From Syntrophomonas sp. UBA5288 (GTDB lineage: Bacteria; Bacillota; Syntrophomonadia; Syntrophomonadales; Syntrophomonadaceae): DNA of 21,345 bases. Where the stretch lies: assembly GCA_002408445.1 (NCBI GenBank), contig DHSK01000026.1:46323-67667 (forward strand). Direction: 5' to 3'. Below the pieces are notes generated by a model. The model saw only the letters and a program-made list of their open reading frames with translations, had not been told where the DNA came from and made no database searches. Below, in pieces: positions 1-7,552 of this stretch; position 1 is the stretch's first letter; every line of letters starts with the position of its first letter. The position numbers and the translations under genes were made by a program.

Positions 1-72
1 GTCATCCTGAACGTAGTGAAGGATCTTTCCCGCTCAAAGACGTAAAGATTCTTCACTAACGTTCAGAATGAC
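1..72. repeat. Stand-alone palindromic core repeat (degenerate)
   Basis: The left arm GTCATCCTGAAC (1-12) is the inverse of GTTCAGAATGAC (61-72) with one mismatch, and the inner arms continue to pair (GTGAAGGATCTTT with AAAGATTCTTCAC). It belongs to the same family as the cores at 5457-5530, 14741-14816, 16015-16073 and 16991-17064. No 17-bp shell repeat is visible around it. It touches the window edge, so the left boundary is unknown. It lies downstream of the minus-strand penicillin-binding protein gene. Confidence 0.75.
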
Positions 73-111
73 ACTCTATTCGTTTATTGTGGTGCGACCG
101 CGTGATAATTC

Positions 112-178
112 TGAGCCTTGGCGAAGAATCTTAAGATCCTTCGGCTTTGCCTCAGGATGACATTTGCAAAATTACTCC
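112..178. repeat. Decayed copy of the nested MITE-like element
   Basis: A hairpin runs from TGAGCC (112-117) to the CTCAGGATGACA at 151-162, with a central ATCTTAAGAT palindrome. After it comes CATTTGCAAAATTACTCC, which matches the right-hand subterminal segment of the complete elements (CATTCGCAAAGTTACTGC at 16072-16089 and 17063-17080). Neither terminal inverted repeat is present, so this is a truncated relic. It starts 22 bases beyond the stop codon of the penicillin-binding protein gene, and its stem could terminate that transcript, although no good U-run follows. Confidence 0.6.
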
Positions 179-199
179 CATATGGGCTGGATTTTAATT

Positions 200-2224
200 T
201 TATTGTGTTGTTACGGTTCCTGGTTGTACCGGCTGAGTATCAGGTGGCTGGACGTCCGGCGGCTCAACAGGTTGTTCCGGTGTTGACGGATTTTCCTGGT
301 TTTCCCCGCCCGGCTCGGTGTTCTCATCAGGAGTTGTCGGCTCAGTCTCGGTCGGTTCTTCCTCCTCCGGCGTTTCCTCCGGTGTCTCCTCCGGGGGAGC
401 CTCTTCCCTGGGTTCCGGTTTTTCCGAAAAAACACCGCTGTTATAGAGACTATTCATATAATTCCGCCATACCGGCCCGGCCACTGTCCCTCCATAGGTA
501 CCGTAGCCGGTAACGGGAGTACCGTCGCTATTGCCGGCCCAGACAGCTGTTACCAGTTCACGGGTATAGCCCATATACCATAAATCACGGCTGTCAGTGG
601 TAGTACCTGTTTTACCTCCGGAGGTTAATGCGATGCGGGCAGTAGTACCGGTACCATAACGGACTACATCCTGCAATATATCATCAATCAGCAGAGCGCT
701 ATTGCTGCTGATCGCCCGCTGCGGACGAGAGCGTCCGATGTAAACTACATCTCCTTCATCCGTTAATATTTTATCCACCGGGTAATAATCGTAAACCTCT
801 CCCCGATTGGCAAAAGCGCCATAAGCCGCCGCCATCTGTATGGGCGATATACCTTTGGTCATCCCCCCCAGGCCCAGGGCAAGATGATTATCTTTGTCCG
901 GATCAACCGTGGTTATCCCGTAATTATCCAAATATTTGATCGCCTTATCTGTCCCGAGTTTATTTAGAACTTCAACCGAAGCCACGTTATAGGAATGTAC
1001 CAGGGCATCCCGTACCGTCACCTTATCCGGGCTGGACCCATAGTTTTTGGGGCGGTAACCTCCAAAATCCCTGACTTTATTATTTAAGACCGTATCCGGC
1101 ATGATGAGATCTTCATCCATGGCAGCAGCGTAATAGAGCGGCTTAATAGCCGACCCCGGCTGCCGGGGTAAAACCGCCATGTTATTCTGATTTTTGGAAA
1201 AATCAACCCCGCCCACCAGTGCACGGATGGCCCCTGAAGTAGGATCGATGGAGACCAGAGCAATGTCTTTGGCATTTATTCCGCGGCTGGCCAGGCTGCG
1301 GGCCTGATTCTTGACTGCCCGCTCCGCTGCTTCCTGCATCCGCTTATCGATGGTGGTATAGATTTTCAACCCCCCGCGGTATAACTGCTGGGCTCCAATT
1401 TCCTGTTCCATCTTCGAGGTTAAATAAGCCATAAAGTAAGGATGAACCGTTTGATTGGTTTCAAATTCTTTTATCCTGAGCGGCTCCTGTTTGATGGTCT
1501 CCCCCTCTTCGCCGGTCAATAGGCCCTGTTGGACCAGAACATCCACCACTACCGACTGGCGTTGCTTGACTCCTTCCATATTACGGTCGGGTGAATAGTA
1601 TTCCGGCGACTGCAGGATACCTACCAGCATAGTCATCTCAGCCTTGCTAAGTGAGTCGACATCCTTGCCGAAATAAGAACTGGCGGCACAGGCCATGCCG
1701 GAACAGCCCCGCCCCATATAAATCTCATTCAGGTACATGTTAAGAATAGCCTCTTTACTATACTTTTCCTCCAAGGCGGTAGCATAGAATACCTCTTTAA
1801 CCTTACGGGTGTAGGTTTTTTGCTGACTTAAAAATAAAGTACGGGCCAGCTGCTGGGTTATAGTGCTGCCGCCCTCAGCCTTGCGGCCTGCTTTAAGATT
1901 AGTATAAATAGCCCTTCCGATACCTTTAGTATCCAGCCCGGCATGGCTGTAAAAACGCTTGTCCTCGACTGCTACGACCGCTTGTTTCATAAATTCAGGG
2001 AAGTCCTGGCTGTACACCCTCTTGTAGCCCATGCGGTCCATTTCCTGACCATTGCTGTAATAAATCACCGTTTGACTCAAGGGCTTATACTCCCAGTTGT
2101 TAATACCGGTGGTTACCAGCAGAATCTTTGGAGCAGTCTGAGTGATGGATACCCCCACCAGGAAGAACACGGCAAACATCATCAACCCTAAAAATATAGC
2201 TCCAATTTTCGATATGAGTTTCAT
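200..2224 (-). CDS. Class A penicillin-binding protein (PBP1A family)
   Basis: This bifunctional peptidoglycan synthase acts outside the membrane. Its glycosyltransferase domain polymerises lipid II and its transpeptidase domain cross-links the stem peptides. In the 674-residue product, an N-terminal membrane anchor spans about 8-27. The GT51 motifs EDKRF (87-91, catalytic Glu87) and GGSTITQQ (118-125) follow. The penicillin-binding motifs are SAIK (358-361, nucleophile Ser358), SYN (411-413) and KTG (538-540), all intact. Residues from about 600 form a Pro/Glu/Thr-rich, strongly acidic tail of roughly 75 residues with no fold that I recognise. The ATG start follows a weak GAGGGATGA ribosome binding site. 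The gene is divergent from minD. The family assignment is firm; the exact paralogue (PonA-like) is not resolved. Confidence 0.95.
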   Translation of the reverse strand: MKLISKIGAIFLGLMMFAVFFLVGVSITQTAPKILLVTTGINNWEYKPLSQTVIYYSNGQEMDRMGYKRVYSQDFPEFMKQAVVAVEDKRFYSHAGLDTKGIGRAIYTNLKAGRKAEGGSTITQQLARTLFLSQQKTYTRKVKEVFYATALEEKYSKEAILNMYLNEIYMGRGCSGMACAASSYFGKDVDSLSKAEMTMLVGILQSPEYYSPDRNMEGVKQRQSVVVDVLVQQGLLTGEEGETIKQEPLRIKEFETNQTVHPYFMAYLTSKMEQEIGAQQLYRGGLKIYTTIDKRMQEAAERAVKNQARSLASRGINAKDIALVSIDPTSGAIRALVGGVDFSKNQNNMAVLPRQPGSAIKPLYYAAAMDEDLIMPDTVLNNKVRDFGGYRPKNYGSSPDKVTVRDALVHSYNVASVEVLNKLGTDKAIKYLDNYGITTVDPDKDNHLALGLGGMTKGISPIQMAAAYGAFANRGEVYDYYPVDKILTDEGDVVYIGRSRPQRAISSNSALLIDDILQDVVRYGTGTTARIALTSGGKTGTTTDSRDLWYMGYTRELVTAVWAGNSDGTPVTGYGTYGGTVAGPVWRNYMNSLYNSGVFSEKPEPREEAPPEETPEETPEEEEPTETEPTTPDENTEPGGENQENPSTPEQPVEPPDVQPPDTQPVQPGTVTTQ

Positions 2225-2457
2225 TTTTTCATCCCTCTATTACATATAAATCTGATTTCTCGTTTGATACTATTATTATACTTTTAATTCTTATATATAA
2301 AAGTGTTAAGATTTGCTTTAATATAGTAGACATAATAGTTTCATATACGTATATCTGGTTATTTGTATTATAATTTGGTAAAGTGTCATTATAATTGGAA
2401 AATTCTAATCAGGCATGGTGCCAGCCGTATACAATCAACAGGGAGGGCTTTTTCACA
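2225..2457. promoter_or_regulatory. Divergent promoter region between the PBP gene and minD
   Basis: This AT-rich gap separates two divergent genes and should hold promoters for both. TATAAT hexamers occur on the plus strand at 2369-2374 and 2390-2395, and on the minus strand close to the PBP start. None has a convincing -35 box at 17 bases, so no single promoter is asserted. No stable hairpin or known riboswitch was seen. The ribosome binding site of minD (GGGAGG, about 2441-2447) closes the region. Confidence 0.4.
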
Positions 2458-3276
2458 ATGGAAAATCAAATTGAAAGTCAAGTCATAGTGGTTACCTCTG
2501 GTAAAGGAGGAGTAGGCAAGACGACCACTGTAGCCAATGTAAGTACAGCTCTGGCACGGTTGGGTTACAAAGTGGTAGCCATGGACCTGGATATCGGCTT
2601 GAAAAAACTTGATCTTATACTGGGACTTGAAAATCGGGTAATTTACGATATAGTCCAGGTTATTGAAGGCGAATGTACGCTTAAACAAGCCCTGGTCAAG
2701 GACAAACGGTTTCCCGCGCTTTATATGCTGCCGGCAGCCCAGACCAGGAACAAAGACGAGATCACCTCAGACCAGGTGGTAGAGCTTTGTAATGAATTAA
2801 AGGGAGATTTTGATTTCATCTTTATCGATTGTCCGGCCGGAATCGAACAGGGTTTTCGCAATGCCATAGCTGCGGCCAATAAAGCCATAGTAGTTACCAA
2901 TCCGGAAGTATCTGCCGTCAGGGATGCCGACCGCATTATCGGAATGCTGGAATCCGCCCAGTTCAAAGATATTAAACTGGTGGTAAACCGTATACGCCAG
3001 GACATGGTCAGGACCGGTGATATGCTGAGTGTTGAAGATCTGATGGAACACCTTTGCGTAGATTTGATTGGAGTTGTCCCGGAAGATAAAGACGTAGTAA
3101 TATCCACCAATAGAGGTGAACCAATGGTAATTTCCAATGAACACTCCCAGGCCTCAGTAGCGTTTAATAATGTAGCACTTCGTCTTACCGGTAAAGACGT
3201 ACCATTTCAGCCCCTGCAGGAAGATTCCTTTTGGGCTCGCCTGAAACGCAATCTTTTTTATAAACAATCAAGCTAA
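2458..3276 (+). CDS. minD: Septum site-determining ATPase MinD
   Basis: MinD is a membrane-associated ParA/MinD-family ATPase that recruits MinC to the membrane and is released by MinE, which confines Z-ring assembly to mid-cell. The 272-residue product has the deviant Walker A loop GKGGVGKTT (15-23, signature Lys16 and Lys21), then DLDIGLKKLD and GLENRVIYD near 43-65, which are typical of MinD, and a switch II DCPAG. The last 15 residues (FWARLKRNLFYKQSS) look like the amphipathic membrane-targeting helix. I chose the ATG at 2458 because GGGAGG precedes it and the conserved region starts at once; a longer TTG reading (2395) adds unrelated residues. minE follows after 13 bases behind its own AGGAGG site. 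Confidence 0.95.
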   Translation: MENQIESQVIVVTSGKGGVGKTTTVANVSTALARLGYKVVAMDLDIGLKKLDLILGLENRVIYDIVQVIEGECTLKQALVKDKRFPALYMLPAAQTRNKDEITSDQVVELCNELKGDFDFIFIDCPAGIEQGFRNAIAAANKAIVVTNPEVSAVRDADRIIGMLESAQFKDIKLVVNRIRQDMVRTGDMLSVEDLMEHLCVDLIGVVPEDKDVVISTNRGEPMVISNEHSQASVAFNNVALRLTGKDVPFQPLQEDSFWARLKRNLFYKQSS

Positions 3277-3289
3277 GGAGGTATAACCG

Positions 3290-3541
3290 GTGTTAGATAT
3301 TTTCAAAAAGATCTTCGCCCGGGATGAACAAAACAGCCGCAACGTAGCCAATGACAGACTACGCCTGGTACTTACCCATGACCGAATCGGCGCCTCCTCC
3401 CAGCTCATGGAAACGCTGAAGGAAGAGATCATAGAGGTTATAGCCAGGCATGTGGAGATCGACGGTAAACCTGAAGTAAACCTGGTAAGCGAGGGCCGCT
3501 ACTCAGCCCTCGATATAAATATCCCCTTAAAAGGAAGGTAA
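3290..3541 (+). CDS. minE: Cell division topological specificity factor MinE
   Basis: MinE stimulates the MinD ATPase and displaces MinC, giving either pole-to-pole oscillation or static positioning. The 83-residue length is normal for the family. The N-terminal MLDIFKKIF segment resembles the membrane-binding helix. The central RLRLVLTHDR stretch is the MinD-contacting (anti-MinCD) region. It is followed by the conserved helix LKEEIIEVIARHVEID and the dimerisation strands. Translation starts at GTG 3290, after AGGAGG with about 7 bases of spacing. The stop codon abuts the ATG of minC, so the two genes are probably translationally coupled. MinE in a Gram-positive sporulating background is usual for Clostridia but not for Bacillus, which uses DivIVA/MinJ instead. 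Confidence 0.93.
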   Translation: MLDIFKKIFARDEQNSRNVANDRLRLVLTHDRIGASSQLMETLKEEIIEVIARHVEIDGKPEVNLVSEGRYSALDINIPLKGR

Positions 3542-4168
3542 ATGATGTCCGTAGTCAACATAAAAGGATATAATAACAACCTGGTGTTTGTTTTCGGAAA
3601 AGGCACATTTGAAGAGTATACCAACTATTTGCAGCAAAAATTTTCCGGCAACAGCCAGGTTTTCAAAGGGTCGCAGGTAGTTTTTCGCGGTGATGGTCTG
3701 CAACATCTGCTCAGCGAGGAGATAGCATCACTGCAGCGGCTGTGCTTGGATTATGGTATGGTTTTGAATAATGCCGCCGAGGCCCCCAAGAAAAGTGAAA
3801 CTCCCCGGAAAAAGGAATCCGGCGGCGATCTTATTATTCGCCGTACTCTGCGCAGCGGCCAAAAGGTGCACAGTGAAGGCTCGGTTATAATCTGGGGCGA
3901 TGTGCATGAAAGTGCTGAAATAATAGCCGGCCGCGACATTATAGTTCTCGGCAAGCTGCAGGGAATCGCCCATGCGGGATGTTACGGCGATATGACCAGT
4001 ACGGTATTTGCACTTACCCTGGCCCCCAGCCAAATTCGAATAGCCGACAAAATTTCGCGCAGTTCGGAAAGCGGCATTATTAATACTTACCCTGAGTTTG
4101 CCTATGTCGAAGGAGATAATATATACATAAAACAATACGACCCCAGAGATAATTTCAGTTCAAGGTAG
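3542..4168 (+). CDS. minC: Septum site-determining protein MinC
   Basis: MinC inhibits FtsZ polymerisation and is positioned by MinD. The 208-residue product has an N-terminal alpha/beta domain (about 1-85) and a short Pro/Lys/Glu-rich linker (about 86-97). A right-handed beta-helix C-terminal domain (about 98-205) follows, recognised from its repeating turns (RSGQKVHSEGSVIIWGDV, then GRDIIVLGKLQGIAHAGC). The C-terminal domain is the part that dimerises and binds MinD. The ATG directly follows the minE stop, and the AAGGAAGG at the end of minE is its ribosome binding site. In most bacteria minC precedes minD, so its position as the last gene is unusual. The N-terminal domain is less conserved than the C-terminal one. 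Confidence 0.9.
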   Translation: MMSVVNIKGYNNNLVFVFGKGTFEEYTNYLQQKFSGNSQVFKGSQVVFRGDGLQHLLSEEIASLQRLCLDYGMVLNNAAEAPKKSETPRKKESGGDLIIRRTLRSGQKVHSEGSVIIWGDVHESAEIIAGRDIIVLGKLQGIAHAGCYGDMTSTVFALTLAPSQIRIADKISRSSESGIINTYPEFAYVEGDNIYIKQYDPRDNFSSR

Positions 4169-4248
4169 AGGACAAAATCAAAACAGATTTAACTAAACAA
4201 CCGCAGATCGGCTACGATTGTTTTATCAGGGTATACGCGCAAGATTAT

Positions 4249-4282
4249 GCCGGGGTTGGGGTATTAAGTACCCCAACCCGGC
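4249..4282 (+). terminator. Stem-loop after minC, possible terminator
   Basis: GCCGGGGTTGGGGTA (4249-4263) pairs with TACCCCAACCCGGC (4269-4282), with one bulged base and a five-base loop. The stem is very stable, but no T-run follows on the plus strand, so it may be a processing or pausing structure and not a simple terminator. It lies 80 bases beyond the minC stop codon. Confidence 0.5.
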
Positions 4283-4307
4283 ACGTTATGGAGCAAAATG
4301 GGATATA

Positions 4308-4331
4308 GGCGGGATCAGGATTGGCCCCGCC
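4308..4331. terminator. Weak bidirectional hairpin between convergent genes
   Basis: GGCGGG (4308-4313) pairs with CCCGCC (4326-4331) across a 12-base loop. On the plus strand it is followed by TTTACCTTTATT, which is a modest U-tract suitable for the minC transcript. On the minus strand it lies just past the end of the oxidoreductase gene. It is a candidate shared terminator for the two convergent units. Confidence 0.45.
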
Positions 4332-4338
4332 TTTACCT

Positions 4339-4923
4339 TTATTCGCTATAGGTTTTGATCAGCTCGCGGGTTTGGATAAGCATTTGTTTACGGTCGGCAT
4401 CAGATACGGTGGGAACTGCAAACAAATTCTTATAACGGTATTCAGCAAAACCGGAAAACCCAAAAAGGCCTTTGACCAGAGAATCTTCTATGGCATCCAG
4501 CATGCCGGCGGCTTTGGCCGCTTTTTCGTCCGCCCCGGAGGTAGTTATTAATAGTGCCTTTTTACCGTTCAACATTCCGCGAGGGCCGGTAGAGGTATAT
4601 TCATAGGCAAATCCCAGACTGAAGACCCGGTCTATATAGCCCTTAAGCATAGCCGGTACAGAATACCACCATACCGGTGCAATCATTACCACCAGGTCAG
4701 CCCAGGCAATATCTTCCTGCTCTTGTTTAACATCTTCGGGCAGATTTCCGGTATGATAACCGCGAAAATCATCTTCACCCAGGACCGGGTTAAAGTTCAT
4801 ACCGTACAGGTCCTTTATCCGCACTTCGGCCCCCTTGTTCAAAAGCTCTTCTTCCACCACAGTTACAACCGCTGCCACAAAACTAACCGGATTGGGATGC
4901 GCATATATTACTACCGCTTTCAT
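4339..4923 (-). CDS. Flavodoxin-fold NAD(P)H dehydrogenase (quinone)
   Basis: The 194-residue product belongs to the Flavodoxin_2 group (NQO1, MdaB, KefF and related proteins). These are cytoplasmic FMN or FAD enzymes that reduce quinones or similar acceptors with NAD(P)H. The sequence begins with the beta-strand and phosphate loop AVVIYAHPNPVSF (3-15). The central APVWWYSVPAMLKGYIDRVF (about 82-101) is the diagnostic flavin and substrate segment. The loop LLITTSGA near 125-132 contacts the flavin. The ATG start lies behind a near-perfect AGGAGG. It stands alone, convergent with minC. The physiological acceptor cannot be told from sequence. Confidence 0.88.
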   Translation of the reverse strand: MKAVVIYAHPNPVSFVAAVVTVVEEELLNKGAEVRIKDLYGMNFNPVLGEDDFRGYHTGNLPEDVKQEQEDIAWADLVVMIAPVWWYSVPAMLKGYIDRVFSLGFAYEYTSTGPRGMLNGKKALLITTSGADEKAAKAAGMLDAIEDSLVKGLFGFSGFAEYRYKNLFAVPTVSDADRKQMLIQTRELIKTYSE

Positions 4924-5036
4924 TTTTACCTCCTAATTCATCTGAACTTTATTACTAATTCTACCCTGTTTCTTTATAGTATAACCTTGATCACCGGATA
5001 ACTAAATTGCCCGCGTTTGAACTAAAAGCAGGAATT

Positions 5037-5345
5037 TTACTTTTTTCCTCGTGTTTTTAGCATCGGTGGACTCAGGGCGGCATCATTCAATTTACCGGCA
5101 GTAGCTGCTACCATAAAACCATTGGCCAAACTTAAGGCATAAAGACGCCAGTCGCAGGGATTGCCCCCTGCGGCCAGCTGTGCCCCGGCTAATATCACGG
5201 AACCCACCCCAACCGCATAAAGATCGGTGGGGATCTTAATAAACATATCCAGAGTAGATTTAGTGTACTGAACAATAAGATAAGTAAGCAGTGAGGCCCC
5301 GGCCAAATTGCCAAGGTTATCAAAGGTAAACAGATTGTCCGGCAT
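5037..5345 (-). CDS. Small holin-like membrane protein
   Basis: The product is 102 residues from the ATG at 5345, which has GGGAGGGTGA as its ribosome binding site. A longer reading to 5462 runs into a repeat element and is rejected. Two or three hydrophobic segments are visible: about 10-24 (LAGASLLTYLIVQYT), 42-60 (LYAVGVGSVILAGAQLAAG) and 68-84 (YALSLANGFMVAATAGK). The layout resembles small holin-like or phage-derived membrane proteins of Clostridia, some of which are encoded outside prophages. No other phage gene is nearby, so lysis function is not implied. A MITE-like element begins only 58 bases upstream of the start and may have displaced or supplied its promoter. Confidence 0.6.
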   Translation of the reverse strand: MPDNLFTFDNLGNLAGASLLTYLIVQYTKSTLDMFIKIPTDLYAVGVGSVILAGAQLAAGGNPCDWRLYALSLANGFMVAATAGKLNDAALSPPMLKTRGKK

Positions 5346-5403
5346 TATTATCACCCTCCCCGATAGTTTATGCATTAGAGCAGAGGTTAGTTTATTTTTG
5401 CAT

Positions 5404-5560
5404 GAGAGTTTTGCATAATTCCAAAAACCCCATTTGTCATCCTGAGCATCGCTACATGTCATCCTGAACGTAGTGAAGGATCTTCCCAGTTCGGAGATGG
5501 AAAGATCCTTCGACTTCGCTCAGGATGACATTTGCAAAAAGTTAATTATGCAAAACTCTC
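5404..5560. mobile_element. MITE-like nested element, copy A
   Basis: A perfect 17-bp terminal inverted repeat bounds the element: GAGAGTTTTGCATAATT at 5404-5420 and its exact inverse at 5544-5560. GCAT occurs directly on both sides (5400-5403 and 5561-5564), as expected of a 4-bp target duplication. Inside are the left shell segment (CCAAAAACCCCATTTG) and a partial core start TGTCATCCTGAGC at 5435-5447. A full palindromic core follows at 5457-5530. Relative to copies B and C it lacks about 20 bases of the right shell, and the loss lies between AAAGTT-like repeats. There is no coding capacity, so any transposase would have to act in trans. Confidence 0.85.
5457..5530. repeat. Palindromic core inside MITE copy A
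   Basis: TGTCATCCTGAACG at the left is inverse to the CGCTCAGGATGACA at the right with small differences. The inner arms GAAGGATCTT and AAGATCCTTC also pair. The 22 bases before it repeat the start of the same core (TGTCATCCTGAGC), which suggests an insertion of one core into another or a partial duplication. Confidence 0.7.
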
Positions 5561-5565
5561 GCATA

Positions 5566-5594
5566 AAAAAACTGGTGCTTTAGCACCAGTTTTT
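5566..5594 (-). terminator. Intrinsic terminator of the opp operon
   Basis: ACTGGTGC (5571-5578) and GCACCAGT (5583-5590) form a perfect eight-pair stem with a TTTA loop, flanked by A-runs and T-runs on both sides. Read on the minus strand it gives a GC-containing hairpin followed by six U residues. That is a classical rho-independent terminator, 10 bases beyond the oppF stop codon. It would also work in the other direction. Confidence 0.9.
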
Positions 5595-5603
5595 CATACT
5601 TTT

Positions 5604-6548
5604 TTATTGCAGGTGACAGGCACAGAAATGGCCCGGGCTGACTTCCCTCAGATCCGGAGTTTCCCGGGTGCATATATCCTGACACAGAGTACAGCGGGTG
5701 GAAAAATGGCATCCCGGCGGCGGATTGACCGGGCTCGGTACATCTCCGGTCAGTATTATCCGGTCTTTTCTTCTGCCCGGCACCGGCTGCGGTATGGCCG
5801 ATAGCAAGGCCCGGGTGTAAGGATGGCGGGGATTGGAATAGAGCTCCTCACTGGGGGACAATTCCACCATTTGACCCAGATACATTACCCCTACCCGGTC
5901 ACTCATATGCTTTACAACATTCAGTCCATGGGCGATAAAGATATAAGTAAGTTTAAATTCCTGCTGCAAATCTTTTAACAGGTTTATTACCTGGGATTGG
6001 ATCGACACATCCAGAGCCGAAACCGGCTCGTCACAAACCACCAGCCGGGGCCGGGTAGCCAGAGCACGGGCAATCCCCACTCTCTGCCGCTGTCCCCCGC
6101 TGAACTCATGAGGATAACGGGAACCCTGGTAGGAGGACAATCCCACGTAATTTAAGAGCTGTTCCACCCGGCGGTTCAATTCTGCTCCACCGGCCAGTTT
6201 ATGAATTTTTAGCGGTTCGGCAATAATATCTTTTATGGTCATACGAGGATTAAGCGAGGCATAAGGATCCTGGAAAATAATCTGGATATCCTTACGCAGA
6301 CTGCGCAATTTATCGCCTTTTAGTGCGGTCAGGTCCGTACCGTCAAATATGACCCGGCCGGCGGTAGGTTCCTCCAGACGCATAATCAAACGTCCGGTGG
6401 TGGACTTGCCGCAGCCGCTCTCACCTACGATGCCCAGGGTCTCCCCTTCGTAGACATTAAAGGATATGCCGTCAACCGCCTTTAAAACCTTGTTATCAGC
6501 CACCCGGTAATGTTTTTTTAAATCTTCTATTTCCAGCAGTGCGGCCAA
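5604..6548 (-). CDS. oppF: Oligopeptide/dipeptide ABC transporter ATP-binding protein (OppF/DppF)
   Basis: This is one of the two cytoplasmic ATPase subunits of a peptide (Opp/Dpp/Nik family) importer. In the 314-residue product, Walker A is GESGCGKST (42-50). The ABC signature is FSGGQRQRVGIARAL, Walker B is LVVCDEPVSALD, and the switch His is in FIAHGLNVV, where Gly replaces the usual Asp after His. The C-terminal oligo_HPY extension contains the cysteines CHFSTRCTLCQDIC and a late CAC, a pattern that in OppD/DppD relatives binds an iron-sulfur cluster. The TTG start directly follows the oppD stop (TGATTG) and uses AAGGAGGTG within oppD. A strong terminator ends the operon downstream. Confidence 0.92.
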   Translation of the reverse strand: MAALLEIEDLKKHYRVADNKVLKAVDGISFNVYEGETLGIVGESGCGKSTTGRLIMRLEEPTAGRVIFDGTDLTALKGDKLRSLRKDIQIIFQDPYASLNPRMTIKDIIAEPLKIHKLAGGAELNRRVEQLLNYVGLSSYQGSRYPHEFSGGQRQRVGIARALATRPRLVVCDEPVSALDVSIQSQVINLLKDLQQEFKLTYIFIAHGLNVVKHMSDRVGVMYLGQMVELSPSEELYSNPRHPYTRALLSAIPQPVPGRRKDRIILTGDVPSPVNPPPGCHFSTRCTLCQDICTRETPDLREVSPGHFCACHLQ

Positions 6549-7529
6549 TCAGCCCACCTCCTTGGAATAACGCCAGCAGCAGACCCGGCGGCCTGGTCCG
6601 GCTTCCACCATGACCGGCGCTTGGGTCCGGCAGGTATCAGTTGCATAAGGGCAGCGGGGATGGAAATAACACCCCTGCGGTAATTTCAATAAATTGGGGA
6701 CCATGCCCTCTATCATATACAAACGCTCCCGTTCATCATCCAAACGGGGGATGGATTTTAACAAGCCCTCGGTATAAGGGTGCAGAGGATCAGCAAGCAG
6801 GCTCTCCACCGGCCCTTCCTCCACCACCCGGCCGCAGTACATGACCACCGCCCGGTCCGCCACTTCCGCTACCACCGCCAGGTCATGGGTTATCAAAATA
6901 ATCGAAGTATCAAATTTAGCCTTCAATTCCATCATCAAATCCAGTATCTGGGCCTGAATGGTAACATCCAGAGCGGTGGTAGGCTCATCAGCTATCAGCA
7001 GCTGTGGCTCACAGGCCAAAGCCATGGCAATCATTACCCTCTGCCGCATGCCGCCCGACATCTGATGGGGAAAGTCCTGCACGCGTTTTTCCGGAGTTGG
7101 AATCCCGGTCAGGCGCAGCATATCCACCGCTAGCTGCCAGGCTTCCTTTTTATCCAGATTACGATGCCGCATCAGGCTTTCCGCTATCTGGTAGCCTACC
7201 CGAAAAACCGGATTCAACGAGGTCATCGGTTCCTGAAAAATCATCGATATCCGGTTACCGCGGATATCGCGCATTTCCGCTTCGCTTTTTTGTAAAAGAT
7301 CTTCACCATCAAACCAAATCTTACCGTCCATAATACGTCCGGGCGGAGTCGGTACCAGACGCATGACCGAAAGTGCCGTGATGCTCTTGCCACTGCCTGA
7401 TTCACCCACTACAGCCAAAGTTTCGCCCCGGTTAACCTGCAGCGATACGCCGTCAACCGCCGGAACCAAGCCATCTTCGGTAAAGAAATGGGTTTTTAAG
7501 TTTTCTATTTTAAGTAATGTACCAGCCAA
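6549..7529 (-). CDS. oppD: Oligopeptide/dipeptide ABC transporter ATP-binding protein (OppD/DppD)
   Basis: This 326-residue product is the partner ATPase of OppF. It has Walker A GESGSGKSI (42-50), signature MSGGMRQRVMIAMAL, Walker B LLIADEPTTALD and switch LITHDLAVVAEVADR. The C-terminal oligo_HPY region carries GCYFHPRCPYATDTC and a terminal CC pair, again the cysteine set typical of the family. The start is a TTG at 7529 behind GAGGTGA; no ATG fits the conserved N-terminus better. Only 23 bases separate it from oppC, and oppF begins at its stop, so the three are cotranscribed. Confidence 0.93.
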   Translation of the reverse strand: MAGTLLKIENLKTHFFTEDGLVPAVDGVSLQVNRGETLAVVGESGSGKSITALSVMRLVPTPPGRIMDGKIWFDGEDLLQKSEAEMRDIRGNRISMIFQEPMTSLNPVFRVGYQIAESLMRHRNLDKKEAWQLAVDMLRLTGIPTPEKRVQDFPHQMSGGMRQRVMIAMALACEPQLLIADEPTTALDVTIQAQILDLMMELKAKFDTSIILITHDLAVVAEVADRAVVMYCGRVVEEGPVESLLADPLHPYTEGLLKSIPRLDDERERLYMIEGMVPNLLKLPQGCYFHPRCPYATDTCRTQAPVMVEAGPGRRVCCWRYSKEVG

Positions 7530-7552
7530 ATAATTTCACCTCATTCCTTATC

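Noticed and set aside
2341..2400. Firm assignment of a minD promoter at TATAAT 2369-2374
   Set aside because: No acceptable -35 box at 16-18 bases and no extended -10 motif, so only a general promoter region is reported.
5346..5462. N-terminal extension of the holin-like protein to 5462
   Set aside because: The extension is translated from MITE copy A, and ATG 5345 has a good ribosome binding site.
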